The notes under the pieces were generated by a model. The model saw only the letters and a list, made by a program, of their open reading frames with translations. It ran no database searches and had not been told where the DNA came from. The translations under genes were made by a program, and so were the position numbers. DNA of 31,408 nt from DASQFQ01 sp038238015 (lineage in GTDB: Bacteria; Actinomycetota; Thermoleophilia; Solirubrobacterales; Solirubrobacteraceae): positions 1 to 31,408 of the forward strand of contig JBBRYA010000039.1 in NCBI GenBank assembly GCA_038238015.1. Reading direction: 5' to 3'. Below, in pieces: positions 14,135 to 21,922 of the stretch (its first letter is position 1; each line of letters opens with the position of its first letter).

Positions 14135-14614
14135 GTGGCGCAGTCCCGCTTCCCCCCTGTTCCCGAAGGCTGGGACTGGACGGCGCTGTACGCCGTCGCG
14201 CTCCGCGAGGCTCGCGCCGTCCTGCGCGATGAGCACGCGGCACAGGACGCCGCTCAGGAGGCGGTGCTCCGGGCATGGCGCCACTCCGCCCGCTGCCGCA
14301 GCCCCGACAGCCCCGAGGCATGGGTGCGCACGATCGCGCGTCGCGAGGCGCTGCGCCTCACCCAGCGCGACGGCGAGCTCTCATCCGAGCAGGCGAGCCT
14401 CGACGCCGGCGAGACGGGCGTCGAGGCGATCGGCGCGCGCATCGACGTGCGGCGGGCCGTCGGCCGCCTGGGCGACGGCGAGCGCGTCGTGATCGAGCAG
14501 CACTACTTCAACGACCTGAGCTGCGCCCAGATCGCCGACGCCCTCGAGCTGCCGCTGGGCACCGTGAAGATCCGCCTCTACCGGGCGCGGCATCGTCTCC
14601 GCGAGCACCTCTAG
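14135..14614 (+). CDS. ECF-like sigma-70 family RNA polymerase sigma factor
   Basis: 159 residues from GTG 14135; further upstream the frame runs antisense through the methyltransferase. Region 2 spans about residues 20-75 with DEHAAQDAAQEAVLRAWRH and a DNA-melting/recognition helix SPEAWVRTIARREALRL. Region 4 spans about 105-157 with ERVVIEQHYFNDLSCAQIADALELPLGTVKIRLYRARHRLREHL. There is no region 3 or C-terminal extension. The length is typical of the short ECF group. No anti-sigma factor adjoins it, so the control is unclear; the divergent methyltransferase could be a target. Its stop is shared with the convergent HD-GYP gene in a CTAG palindrome. Confidence 0.88.
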   Translation: MAQSRFPPVPEGWDWTALYAVALREARAVLRDEHAAQDAAQEAVLRAWRHSARCRSPDSPEAWVRTIARREALRLTQRDGELSSEQASLDAGETGVEAIGARIDVRRAVGRLGDGERVVIEQHYFNDLSCAQIADALELPLGTVKIRLYRARHRLREHL

Positions 14615-15933
14615 AGCGCGAGCTCGAGCCGCTCAAAGGCCGCGACGACCTGCGGGTCGAAGTGCGTGCCCGATCCTTCGCGCAGCGCGGCGAGCGCTTC
14701 CGGCCTCGGCCATGCCCCCTTGTAGGGACGCACGTGGGTGAGCGCGTCGAAGACGTCGGCCAGGGCGACGATGCGGCCGGCGATCGGGATCTCCTCGCTG
14801 CGCAGTCCTGCCGGGTAGCCCGAGCCGTCCCAGCGCTCATGGTGGGTCAGCGCGATCTCGGCGGCCAGCTCGAGGACGGCGAAGTCGCTGCCCGACAGGA
14901 TCCTGGCGCCGATCTCCGAGTGCCTGCGCATCTCCGTCAACTCGTCCGGCGTGAGGCGCCCCGGCTTGAGCAGGATGGTGTCGGAGATGCCGATCTTGCC
15001 GACGTCGTGCAGTGGGGCCGCCTCGAGCAGCTCCGCCACGGCCGTGGCCGGCAGTCCCAGCTCGCCGGCGATCGCCGCGGCGCACCGCCCGACCCGCTCG
15101 GTGTGCTGGTGGGTCTCGTCGTCGCGGAACTCTGCCGCCAGCGCGAGGCGGCGCAGCGATTCGAACCTCGCCCGGTCGAGGTCCTCGGTGCGCGCGAGCA
15201 CCTCGCGTTCGAGCACCTCGGCGTGCGCCGCGAGCACCTCCTCGGCCTGCTTCTGCACGGTGACGTCGCGCGCGCTCGCGTAGATCACGCCCGCGCCGAT
15301 CTGGGGGTGCGCGCTCCATTCGAGCCAGCAGTAGCTGCCGTCGGCCCGCCGGTAGCGGTTCCTGAAATTGACCACGTCGTGCTCGCGCGCCTCGGCCGTC
15401 GCGCGGATCGTGGCCGCGACGTCGTCGGGATGGACGAAGTCGATGAACGGCCTCTGCAGCAGCGTCGCCGGCGGGATGCCGAGCACCCGCTCCCACGCCG
15501 AGTTCACGCTCAGCAGCATGCCGTCGAGGCCCGCCGTCGCGATCATGTCCAGCGACATGTCGCGAGCGCGCAGCAGCTCGCCCTCGAGCCGCTTGCGCAC
15601 GTCGGCGAAGCGACCGATGCCGCCGCCGAGCACCAGGAACACCAGTGCGCGCGAGACGTAGCCGGCCGCCGTGAGCCCGTCCGGGCTCAGGGCGTCCCAG
15701 AGGCCCTCGATCGCGATGGCGGCGAGCGCCGCGCCGACACCGCCCCGGACGCCGAACTCGAACCCCAGGAGCGCGATCGGGACCACGAAGGACAGCAGCA
15801 CCGCATCCGCCACCGCCGCGTCCCCGCCGCCGCCGCGAGCGAAGAGCAGCCCGGCGAAGGACGCCGCAGCCGCCGCGAGGACGGCGCTGCGCCGCAGGGT
15901 CACAGGCGACCAGCGTCCCATGCGCGGGATCAT
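14611..15933 (-). CDS. Membrane PAS/HD-GYP phosphodiesterase
   Basis: 440 residues. Four hydrophobic segments in residues 12-110 form a membrane sensor. They are followed by a PAS domain at about 125-230 (LDGMLLSVNSAWERVLG, FIDFVHPDD, WLEWSAHP), a coiled linker at 230-260, and a C-terminal HD-GYP domain. The catalytic motifs are intact: His309-Asp310 in LHDVGKIGI, the HHERWDGSGYP signature at 364-374, and LADVFDALTHVRPYK. Such proteins hydrolyse cyclic di-GMP or related dinucleotides. The sensor side suggests response to a membrane or small-molecule signal. The gene lies downstream of a strong hairpin and runs convergent into the sigma gene, with shared CTAG stops. Confidence 0.9.
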   Translation of the reverse strand: MIPRMGRWSPVTLRRSAVLAAAAASFAGLLFARGGGGDAAVADAVLLSFVVPIALLGFEFGVRGGVGAALAAIAIEGLWDALSPDGLTAAGYVSRALVFLVLGGGIGRFADVRKRLEGELLRARDMSLDMIATAGLDGMLLSVNSAWERVLGIPPATLLQRPFIDFVHPDDVAATIRATAEAREHDVVNFRNRYRRADGSYCWLEWSAHPQIGAGVIYASARDVTVQKQAEEVLAAHAEVLEREVLARTEDLDRARFESLRRLALAAEFRDDETHQHTERVGRCAAAIAGELGLPATAVAELLEAAPLHDVGKIGISDTILLKPGRLTPDELTEMRRHSEIGARILSGSDFAVLELAAEIALTHHERWDGSGYPAGLRSEEIPIAGRIVALADVFDALTHVRPYKGAWPRPEALAALREGSGTHFDPQVVAAFERLELAL

Positions 15934-15968
15934 CCACGATTTTGCGCAGGCGAATTGAGTGATCGCCA

Positions 15969-16006
15969 GCGGGAGCCGGTGACCCTCGTGGGTCGCCGGC
16001 TCCCGC
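15969..16006 (-). terminator. Strong hairpin terminator after the beta-propeller gene
   Basis: GCGGGAGCCGGTGACCC and GGGTCGCCGGCTCCCGC form a 17-bp stem with one G-T pair around a TCGT tetraloop. It lies between the end of the beta-propeller gene and the HD-GYP start. No T tract follows. It is the longest perfect hairpin I noticed in the window. Confidence 0.65.
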
Positions 16007-16010
16007 AGTC

Positions 16011-16966
16011 TCAGGCCGCGAGCCGTCCCTGCCCACGCGGTAGCTCGAGACGAACCCGCTGAATGCGCTCGTGACGTAGGCGTACCTGCCGTTCTCGGTG
16101 TTGACCACCCAGCACGTGTCGTTCTGGCCGTTGACGACCGTCGGGCTGGTTCGCGTGAGCGTGCCGTCCCACGGCGTAGGAGGCGAGGCCGCCCTGGCCC
16201 GGCAACCCTTGCGCGTTCTCGGTGGCCAGCAGCACGTCACGGTCGGTGTAGGTCGTGCCGAAGGGCCCGTTGCTAGGCAGGTTGGGGTTCACGATCGGCC
16301 CGTTGGCCACGCCGTCCTTGTCGACCGTGTAGGAGTCGATCACGTTCGCCTCGACCTCGGTCACGGTCAGCACGTCGCCCTTCGGGTTGAACGCGACCTG
16401 GGCGCACCCCGACGGCGTGATGCCGCTCAGGGGCCGCGTCGAGCCCGGGATCGGGGTCAGCGAGCCGTCGCCGCCCACCCGGAAGCCCGTGATGTTGGCC
16501 TCGGGCGCCGGGTCGCCCGCCCCGGCCGGCGGATCGCAGTTGATCCTCTGGGCGTTGAGCACGTAGAGCACGTTGTGGCGCAGGGCGATGCTCGTCGGGT
16601 GGTTGATCCCCCGCGACTCCGTCGCCGCGAGCTTCAGCCCCGCGGGCGCGTCGTAGCGGAAGATCGAGATCGAGTTGCTGCCCAAGTTCGCCGCGAACAG
16701 GAACTTGTGCTCGTGGCTGAGGTGGTTGGTCGGCGACTCCTCGCCGAGGATCACGGAGTTGGCCGAGTTGTCGGGGAAGCCGTCCCCGGTCCCGAGGGGT
16801 TGTTGGTCGCCGCGAACACGTCACCGGCACCGCCGTCGTGCCCGCCATCGCCGCCGTCGTCGGCGAGCGCGCCGCCCGCGCCCGCGCCGGCGAGCGCGAG
16901 GACCGCCATCGACACCCCTGCCGCGACCCCGCCCAGCCGTCGTCGCCCCGTCTTGAACAGACGCAT
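16011..16966 (-). pseudogene. Secreted lactonase-like beta-propeller protein, frameshifted
   Basis: The gene begins at ATG 16966 behind a good ribosome-binding site (GGGAGGAACTCAG). It encodes a signal peptide (MRLFKTGRRRLGGVAAGVSM, an Ala/Leu core, then GALADD) and the start of a propeller (VFAATNNPSG). Near 16790 the frame changes to SANSVILGEESPTNHLSHEH and FLFAANLGSNSISIFRYD, and runs through several blades. Near 16175 it changes again to DGTLTRTSPTVVNGQNDTCWVV. It ends close to VGRDGS with a third change giving LAA and a stop. The first and last blades are partly missing compared with the usual 7-bladed, roughly 380-residue proteins. The 6-phosphogluconolactonase-like resemblance does not define a substrate. 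Confidence 0.7.
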
Positions 16967-17074
16967 CTGAGTTCCTCCCGAGAATGACGCCCACGGAGCG
17001 CGTCGCACGATGCGCCGCTTCCCTGTTCGTCGGTGTCGAAGCTAGGCGAGACTTCTGACGACCGGGTTACGGGC

Positions 17075-17938
17075 CTAAAGCGCGCGCGCCGGGGCGATTG
17101 CCTCCGGCGAGGAGCGCTCGAGCGCCGGCCAGCCCATGTCCTGCTCGCGCTCGTGGCGCTCGGCTGCCGCGCCTCCGCGCACCCCGAACAGCCGCTTGGC
17201 GACGAGCAGGTACACGACGACGGCGATGTTGATGACGAAGGCGAGCAGCTTGAACACCGTGACGCGGTGGCTGAGCTCATAGACCTCGAGCGGGAGCAGC
17301 GACGTGGTCACGAGGAAGGTGAGGTACTCCGCCCAGCGGCGCAGCAGCCACAGCCCGACCGCCTCGAGGCCCTCGACGGCGGCGTACACCGCGAACACGG
17401 CGCCGACCAGCGTCAGTTTGTCCGACTGCAGCGAGAACGCGCGCTCGACCTCGTGCAGGAGCCCGTGCTGGGCGGGGCGGCCGCCGCTCGCGCCGGTCTG
17501 CAGGTCCACGATGACCCGGTAGGCCTTCCCGCGCAGCGCGTCCCGGTGCGACGCGAACAGGAAGATGAACGCCGCGATCGCGCCGAGGACGAGGAAGTGA
17601 AAGAGCCGGTTGATCGCGATCAGCCGCAGTACCACCTTGTCGCGCAGCGGGCGCCCGCGCAGCGGCAGCTCGATCTCCTGCTCGCGCGGCGGGCGCTCGC
17701 GCGCGGGCTGCTCGGGCGCCGCCACCGGCAGCCAGGAGTCACAGCGCAGGCAGCGGTGCCAACGCACGCCGTCGATCACCCGCGCGACCGGCAGGTCCTC
17801 GGTCCCGAGCTCGCGCGCATCGATCCCGATCAGCTCGTGTCCTCGGAGGCCGCAGACGAGCAGCTCGTAGTGGAAGCGCGGCCGGAAGCGCCTCGGCTCG
17901 ACGAGGTCGACTCCGGGAAGCGGCGAGTCCGGCGCCAT
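17075..17938 (-). CDS. DUF2127 family membrane protein
   Basis: 287 residues from ATG 17938, which overlaps the MOSC stop by one base (TGATG). The N-terminal 90 residues are soluble, with a possible metal-binding CLRCDSW (preceded by His) at about residues 60-68. Residues 100-265 carry four hydrophobic segments with the DUF2127 pattern: LRLIAINRLFHFLVLGAIA, a short loop, KLTLVGAVFAVYAAVEGLEAVGLWLLRRWAEYLTFLVTTSLLPLEVYEL, then FKLLAFVINIAVVVYLL. DUF2127 proteins are integral membrane proteins of unknown role. It is translationally coupled to the MOSC gene. The tail is charged and cytoplasmic. Confidence 0.8.
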   Translation of the reverse strand: MAPDSPLPGVDLVEPRRFRPRFHYELLVCGLRGHELIGIDARELGTEDLPVARVIDGVRWHRCLRCDSWLPVAAPEQPARERPPREQEIELPLRGRPLRDKVVLRLIAINRLFHFLVLGAIAAFIFLFASHRDALRGKAYRVIVDLQTGASGGRPAQHGLLHEVERAFSLQSDKLTLVGAVFAVYAAVEGLEAVGLWLLRRWAEYLTFLVTTSLLPLEVYELSHRVTVFKLLAFVINIAVVVYLLVAKRLFGVRGGAAAERHEREQDMGWPALERSSPEAIAPARAL

Positions 17939-18564
17939 CAGGAGATCGCCGCCGTCATCCACTCGCGGAGCTCGGGGATGAGCTCGGGCGCCTCGAGCAC
18001 CTGCGGGATCAGGCCGTGGTCGACGAGGATCGCGTCGGAGATCAGTCGCATCGTCACGGGCCGGCCGGGCGGTCGCACGACGTCGATGTCGTCGCCCGCA
18101 CCGAGCTCGCCCTCCTCGAGGATGCGCAGGTACGCGCCCGGGCGCGACGCCCGGCCGAAGCGCCTGACGAAGCTCGGGTCACCCATGCGCAGGCCCAGCT
18201 TGAAGCACGGCAGCCGCGGCTGCGCGATCTCGAGCAGCGTGGTCCCGATCCGCCAGCGCTCGCCGAGGGACGCGCCGGAGACCGCGATCCCCTCGGTCGT
18301 CAGGTTCTCGCCGAACGCACCGGGGCCGAGCTCGCGGCCGAGCTCGGCCTCCCACTCGCGGATCTCTTCGATCGCATAAGCGTAGACGGCCTTGTCAGGG
18401 CCGCCGTGCACCGAGCGGTCGGCCTGGCCGTCGCCGTCCAGGTTGACCCCGCCCACGCCGACGCGCCCGGCCACCGGGGCCTTCCAGATGGCGGTCAGGA
18501 CCGTGCGCCTGCCGGTGTCGACCGGGCGCGGGCGCCCGACGTTGACGCTGAGGACCGAGGGCAT
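17938..18564 (-). CDS. MOSC domain-containing protein (YiiM-like)
   Basis: 208 residues, complete. MOSC features are: N-terminal LSVNVGRPRPV and TAIWKAPVAGRV; VNLDGDGQADRSVHGGPDKAVYAY with the conserved His; FGENLTTEGI; and QPRLPCFKLGLRMG with the sulfur-carrying Cys at about 120. This matches the YiiM subgroup, which reduces N-hydroxylated compounds together with the molybdenum cofactor. The ATG at 18564 has no obvious ribosome-binding site. It is the first gene of a two-gene unit with DUF2127. No molybdenum-cofactor genes are in the window. Confidence 0.88.
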   Translation of the reverse strand: MPSVLSVNVGRPRPVDTGRRTVLTAIWKAPVAGRVGVGGVNLDGDGQADRSVHGGPDKAVYAYAIEEIREWEAELGRELGPGAFGENLTTEGIAVSGASLGERWRIGTTLLEIAQPRLPCFKLGLRMGDPSFVRRFGRASRPGAYLRILEEGELGAGDDIDVVRPPGRPVTMRLISDAILVDHGLIPQVLEAPELIPELREWMTAAIS

Positions 18565-18710
18565 GCGTGCCGCGGAGTGTGGCAGCGGGACGTATGCCTC
18601 ACCATTGCGGCCACGTAGTCCTCCACGGAGCGTCTAGTACTTGGCCCCGATGCCGGTCCGGGCGATCGCGGCCAGGCTCATGTCATCGAACCCAGGATCC
18701 ACAGGTAGCG

Positions 18711-19478
18711 ATGCCGGCCGGCTCCGAAGAGCGCGTGCTGATGCCGCAGTCCTCGCCGCGCCCGGCCCTGCGTCCCCCGCGGCGCCACGCGGACCGGGGG
18801 CCGAGGCGCTTCATCGACGACCGCTCCGAGCGCGAGTACTCGGCCCTGGCCGAGCAGCTCGCCGCGCTCGAGCACGACATCCAGGCGGCCCGCGAGCTCG
18901 CGAGCACCATCTCGGGGACGCCCGAGCTGACCCCCCGCGCCGAGCCCGCGGCGGCGGCGCCCTCGCCACACGGGCAGCCGGTCACCCTCGATGACGGCGC
19001 GCGGATCCTGATCCGCCCGATCGAGCCCGGCGACGCGCGAGACCTCGAGCGCAGCTTCGAACAGCTCGGCGGCGTGTCGCGCTACCGCCGCTTCCTCACG
19101 CCGATCCACCGGCTGAGCGACCGCCAGCTCGCCTACCTGACGCACGTGGACCACCAGTCCCACGAGGCCCTCGTGGCCGTCGACCCTGCCAGCGGCGGCA
19201 TCGCGGGCGTCGCGCGCTACGTCCGCGATCCCGGTCATCGCAGCCGGGCGGAGGCCGTGGTCGTCGTCGCCGACCGGTGGCAGGGGCGCGGCGTCGGCCG
19301 GGCGCTGGCCGAGCCGCTCGCCGCCCGTGCGCTGCGCGCGGGCATCGACTGTCTCACCGCGCGCATGCTGATCGGCAACGACGCCGGCCGCGCGCTGCTC
19401 GCGCGCATCGCGGACGACGTCTGCGAGCAGCAGGACGCGGGCGCCGTCGATCTCCTCGCGCGGCTGCGGACGCGCTGA
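18711..19478 (+). CDS. GNAT-family N-acetyltransferase with N-terminal helical extension
   Basis: 255 residues from ATG 18711; in-frame starts at 18735 (GTG) and 18741 (ATG) are also possible. Residues 1-85 are a non-catalytic extension with a charged helix (DDRSEREYSALAEQLAALEHDIQAARELAS). The GNAT domain follows: ILIRPIEPGDARDLERSFEQL, YRRFLTPIHRLSDRQLAYL, EALVAVDPASGGIAGVARYV, and the acetyl-CoA motif ADRWQGRGVGRALAEPL. The layout resembles the GNAT module attached to acetyl-CoA synthetase-like proteins, which may modify protein lysines. The substrate is unknown. It lies 16 bases upstream of the DGAT gene, possibly in one unit. Confidence 0.82.
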   Translation: MPAGSEERVLMPQSSPRPALRPPRRHADRGPRRFIDDRSEREYSALAEQLAALEHDIQAARELASTISGTPELTPRAEPAAAAPSPHGQPVTLDDGARILIRPIEPGDARDLERSFEQLGGVSRYRRFLTPIHRLSDRQLAYLTHVDHQSHEALVAVDPASGGIAGVARYVRDPGHRSRAEAVVVVADRWQGRGVGRALAEPLAARALRAGIDCLTARMLIGNDAGRALLARIADDVCEQQDAGAVDLLARLRTR

Positions 19479-19494
19479 GAACGAGTCGCCGCCC

Positions 19495-20780
19495 ATGCAG
19501 ACCATGAGCCCGCTCGATGCCTCCTTCCTCCACGTAGAGGACGACGTGAGCCATATGCACATCGGCTCGGTGGGCATCTTCGAGGGGCCCGCCCCAAGCC
19601 ACGCCGCGGTCCTCGCGGCGGTCGGCGCGAAAGCTCGCGCTCGTCCCGCGGTATCGCCAGAAGGTGCGCTTCCTGCCGTTCGCGCTCGGTCGCCCCGGCT
19701 GGGTCGACGACCCGCACTTCATGCTCGAATACCACATTCGCCAGACCGCCCTCCCGAGCCCCGGAGGCGACGACGAGCTCCGCACCCTCGTCGGGCGCGT
19801 CATGTCCCAGCCGCTCGACCGCGCCAGGCCGCTGTGGGAGATGTGGATCGCCGAGGGGCTCGAAGCGGGCCGCTGGGCCCTGCTCTCCATGGTCCACCAC
19901 TCGATGGTCGACGGCGTCGCGAGCACCGACCTGATGACCGTGCTGCTCGACGGGGAGCGCGACCCGGAGGCGCAGCCCGACGTCCCGTGGCGCGCCGAGC
20001 GCGAGCCGCGCTCGGCGCCGCTGCTGGCCGCCGCTGTCGCGGGCGTCCCCTACAACGGAGCGCGCGCCGTCATCGCCGCGGCGCGCAATCCCGGCCGGGT
20101 GGCGGGCCGCGTGGCCGACCTGTCCCTGGGGATGGCCAGCATGCGCGGACTGCTGCGCCCGGGGCGCGGCACGTCGCTCAACGGCCCGATCGGCCCGCAC
20201 CGCCGCTGGTACTGGGCGCGCGGGCGACTCGCCGACGTCAAGACCATCCGGAGCGCCCACGGGGGCACGGTCAACGACGTCGTGCTGGCCGTCATCACGC
20301 GCGGCCGACCCGCTGGAACGGCTCGTGCTGGTGCGCGAGCAGATGCAGCACCTCAAGCAGTCCCATCAGGCGGTCGGCGGCGAGGTGCTGACGTCGCTGG
20401 GCGGCTTCGCGCCGGCCGTGCTGCTCGCCGTGGCCGGACGGCTCGCCACGCGCGCGCCGCAGCGGAGCATCAACACGGTGACCACCAACGTCCCGGGTCC
20501 TCAGCGTCCCATGTACCTCGCCGGGCGACGCATGCTCGAGTGCTTCCCCTACGTCCCGCTCGCGGGCCACGTCCGCGTCGGCGTGGCGATCTTCTCCTAC
20601 GACGGCGGCCTCAACTTCGGCGTCACCGGCGACTACGAGAGCGCGCCGGACATCGACGTCCTCTGCCGCGGCATCGAGCAGGGGATCCAGGAGCTGCTGA
20701 GCACCGCCGTCGCGTCGACGAGTGGCGCCGCGTCCCTCCCCGGCAAGGCCGTCACCGGCCGGGCCGTGCTTCAGCCCTGA
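19495..20780 (+). pseudogene. Wax ester synthase/diacylglycerol acyltransferase (WS/DGAT), frameshifted and internally deleted
   Basis: The protein is split over three frames. Frame 1 holds MSPLDASFLHVEDDVSHMHIGSV; the switch is at the three A residues 19630-19632, one too many. Frame 2 holds LALVPRYRQKVRFLP, HFMLEYHIRQTALP, the catalytic HHSMVDGVAS and GGTVNDVVLAVITRG. Near 20300-20306 the sequence jumps to frame 3, ADPLERLVLVREQMQHLK, with NTVTTNVPGPQ and SYDGGLNFGVTGDY to the end. Roughly 60-80 residues that normally follow AVITRG are absent. WS/DGAT enzymes make storage wax esters and triacylglycerol, typical of actinobacteria. The active-site motif is intact, but the protein could not be made as one chain. 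Confidence 0.85.
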
Positions 20781-20833
20781 TCAGTTCGACCTAGATGGCG
20801 AGCGCGCCGATCGCGGTCGCGAGGCCCTGGTAA

Positions 20834-21919
20834 CTAGCTCCGCGCCCGGTGACTCTCACCCAGCGTCACGCGGACCGCCCGCGCGATCTCGAGGTCCTCG
20901 CGCGATTCGACGACGAGCGTGCGCGCCGGCGCGCCAGCCGCGCCAACATCGGCGTCGCCCGCGGCGGCCGCGTTGGCGGCGTCCTCGAGCGACACGCCGA
21001 GGAAGCCGAGGCCGGCGGCCGTCTGCCGGCGCACCTCGGGCGCGCGCTCGCCGACCCGGCCCGTGAAGACGAGCGCGTCGACGCCGCCGAGCGCCGCCGC
21101 CATCGCGCCGATCCCGGCGCGCAGGCGATGGACGTAGACGTCAAGGCCCAGCACGGCGTCGGGCTCGCCCCGGGAGGCCGCCGCGAGCACCTCGCGCATG
21201 TCCCCGGTCCCGGCGAGCCCGCGGAGCCCCGAGTCGTGCTCGAGCGCCTGCGCCACGTCGGCCGCGCTCAGCTGCCCCTGCTCGAGCAGCCACAGCAGCA
21301 GGCCCGGATCGACGTCGCCCGCCCGCGTCGCCATGACGACCCCGGCGAGCGGTGTGAAGCCCATCGTCGTGTCGACCGAGCGGCCGTCGCGCACGGCGGC
21401 GAGTGACGCGCCGGCCCCGAGGTGGCAGCTGACGATGCGCTCCGCGCCGCCGGTCAGCTGCGCCGCCCGCCGCGCCGCCCACGCGTGCGAGAGCCCGTGG
21501 AAGCCGTAGCGGCGCAACGGCCAGCGCTCGCGCCAGGCGGCCGGCAGCGCGTAGGTCGCCGCCGCGGGCGGCAGCCCGGCGTGGAAGGCGGTGTCGAAGC
21601 ACGCCACCGCCGGCAGCTCCGGCGACGCCCGGCGCACCGCGGCGATCGCGTCGAGCGCGGGCGGCTGGTGCAGCGGCGCCAGCGCCTTGAGTCCATCCAG
21701 CGCCGCGAGGACCTCGTCGTCGATCACCACGGGCTCGGTGAAGCGCTCGCCCCCGTGCACGACGCGGTGGCCGCTCGCGTCGGCCTCCCCCAGCTCGGCG
21801 ACCGCCGCCTCGACGTCCTCCCCGGGCTCGAGGTCGCGCGATCCGGCAAGTTCGTCGTCGGCGCCGACCAGCCGCAGCTTGAGGCTGCTCGAGCCGGCGT
21901 TGGCGACCAGGACGCGCAC
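20834..21919 (-). CDS. ackA: Acetate kinase
   Basis: 361 residues from a GTG at 21919. The ASKHA-fold motifs of acetate kinase are present: VANAGSSSLKLRL (Asn7), HRVVHGGERF (substrate-binding Arg/His), CFDTAFH (catalytic Asp), RRYGFHGLSHAW, CHLGAGASLAAVRDGRSVDTTMGFTPLAG and VFTGRVGERAPEVR. The length is 30-40 residues shorter than in enterobacteria, as in other actinobacterial forms. It turns acetyl phosphate plus ADP into acetate plus ATP. Its start lies 3 bases after the phosphoketolase stop, with a GGAG just upstream inside that gene, so the two are co-expressed. The pair makes ATP from acetyl phosphate produced by phosphoketolase. Confidence 0.95.
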   Translation of the reverse strand: MRVLVANAGSSSLKLRLVGADDELAGSRDLEPGEDVEAAVAELGEADASGHRVVHGGERFTEPVVIDDEVLAALDGLKALAPLHQPPALDAIAAVRRASPELPAVACFDTAFHAGLPPAAATYALPAAWRERWPLRRYGFHGLSHAWAARRAAQLTGGAERIVSCHLGAGASLAAVRDGRSVDTTMGFTPLAGVVMATRAGDVDPGLLLWLLEQGQLSAADVAQALEHDSGLRGLAGTGDMREVLAAASRGEPDAVLGLDVYVHRLRAGIGAMAAALGGVDALVFTGRVGERAPEVRRQTAAGLGFLGVSLEDAANAAAAGDADVGAAGAPARTLVVESREDLEIARAVRVTLGESHRARS

Positions 21920-21922
21920 CGA

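Noticed and set aside
14837..16240. 467-codon minus-strand frame over the HD-GYP gene and propeller 3' end
   Set aside because: Only its first 60 or so codons are real (end of the propeller protein); the rest is an out-of-frame reading of the HD-GYP gene.
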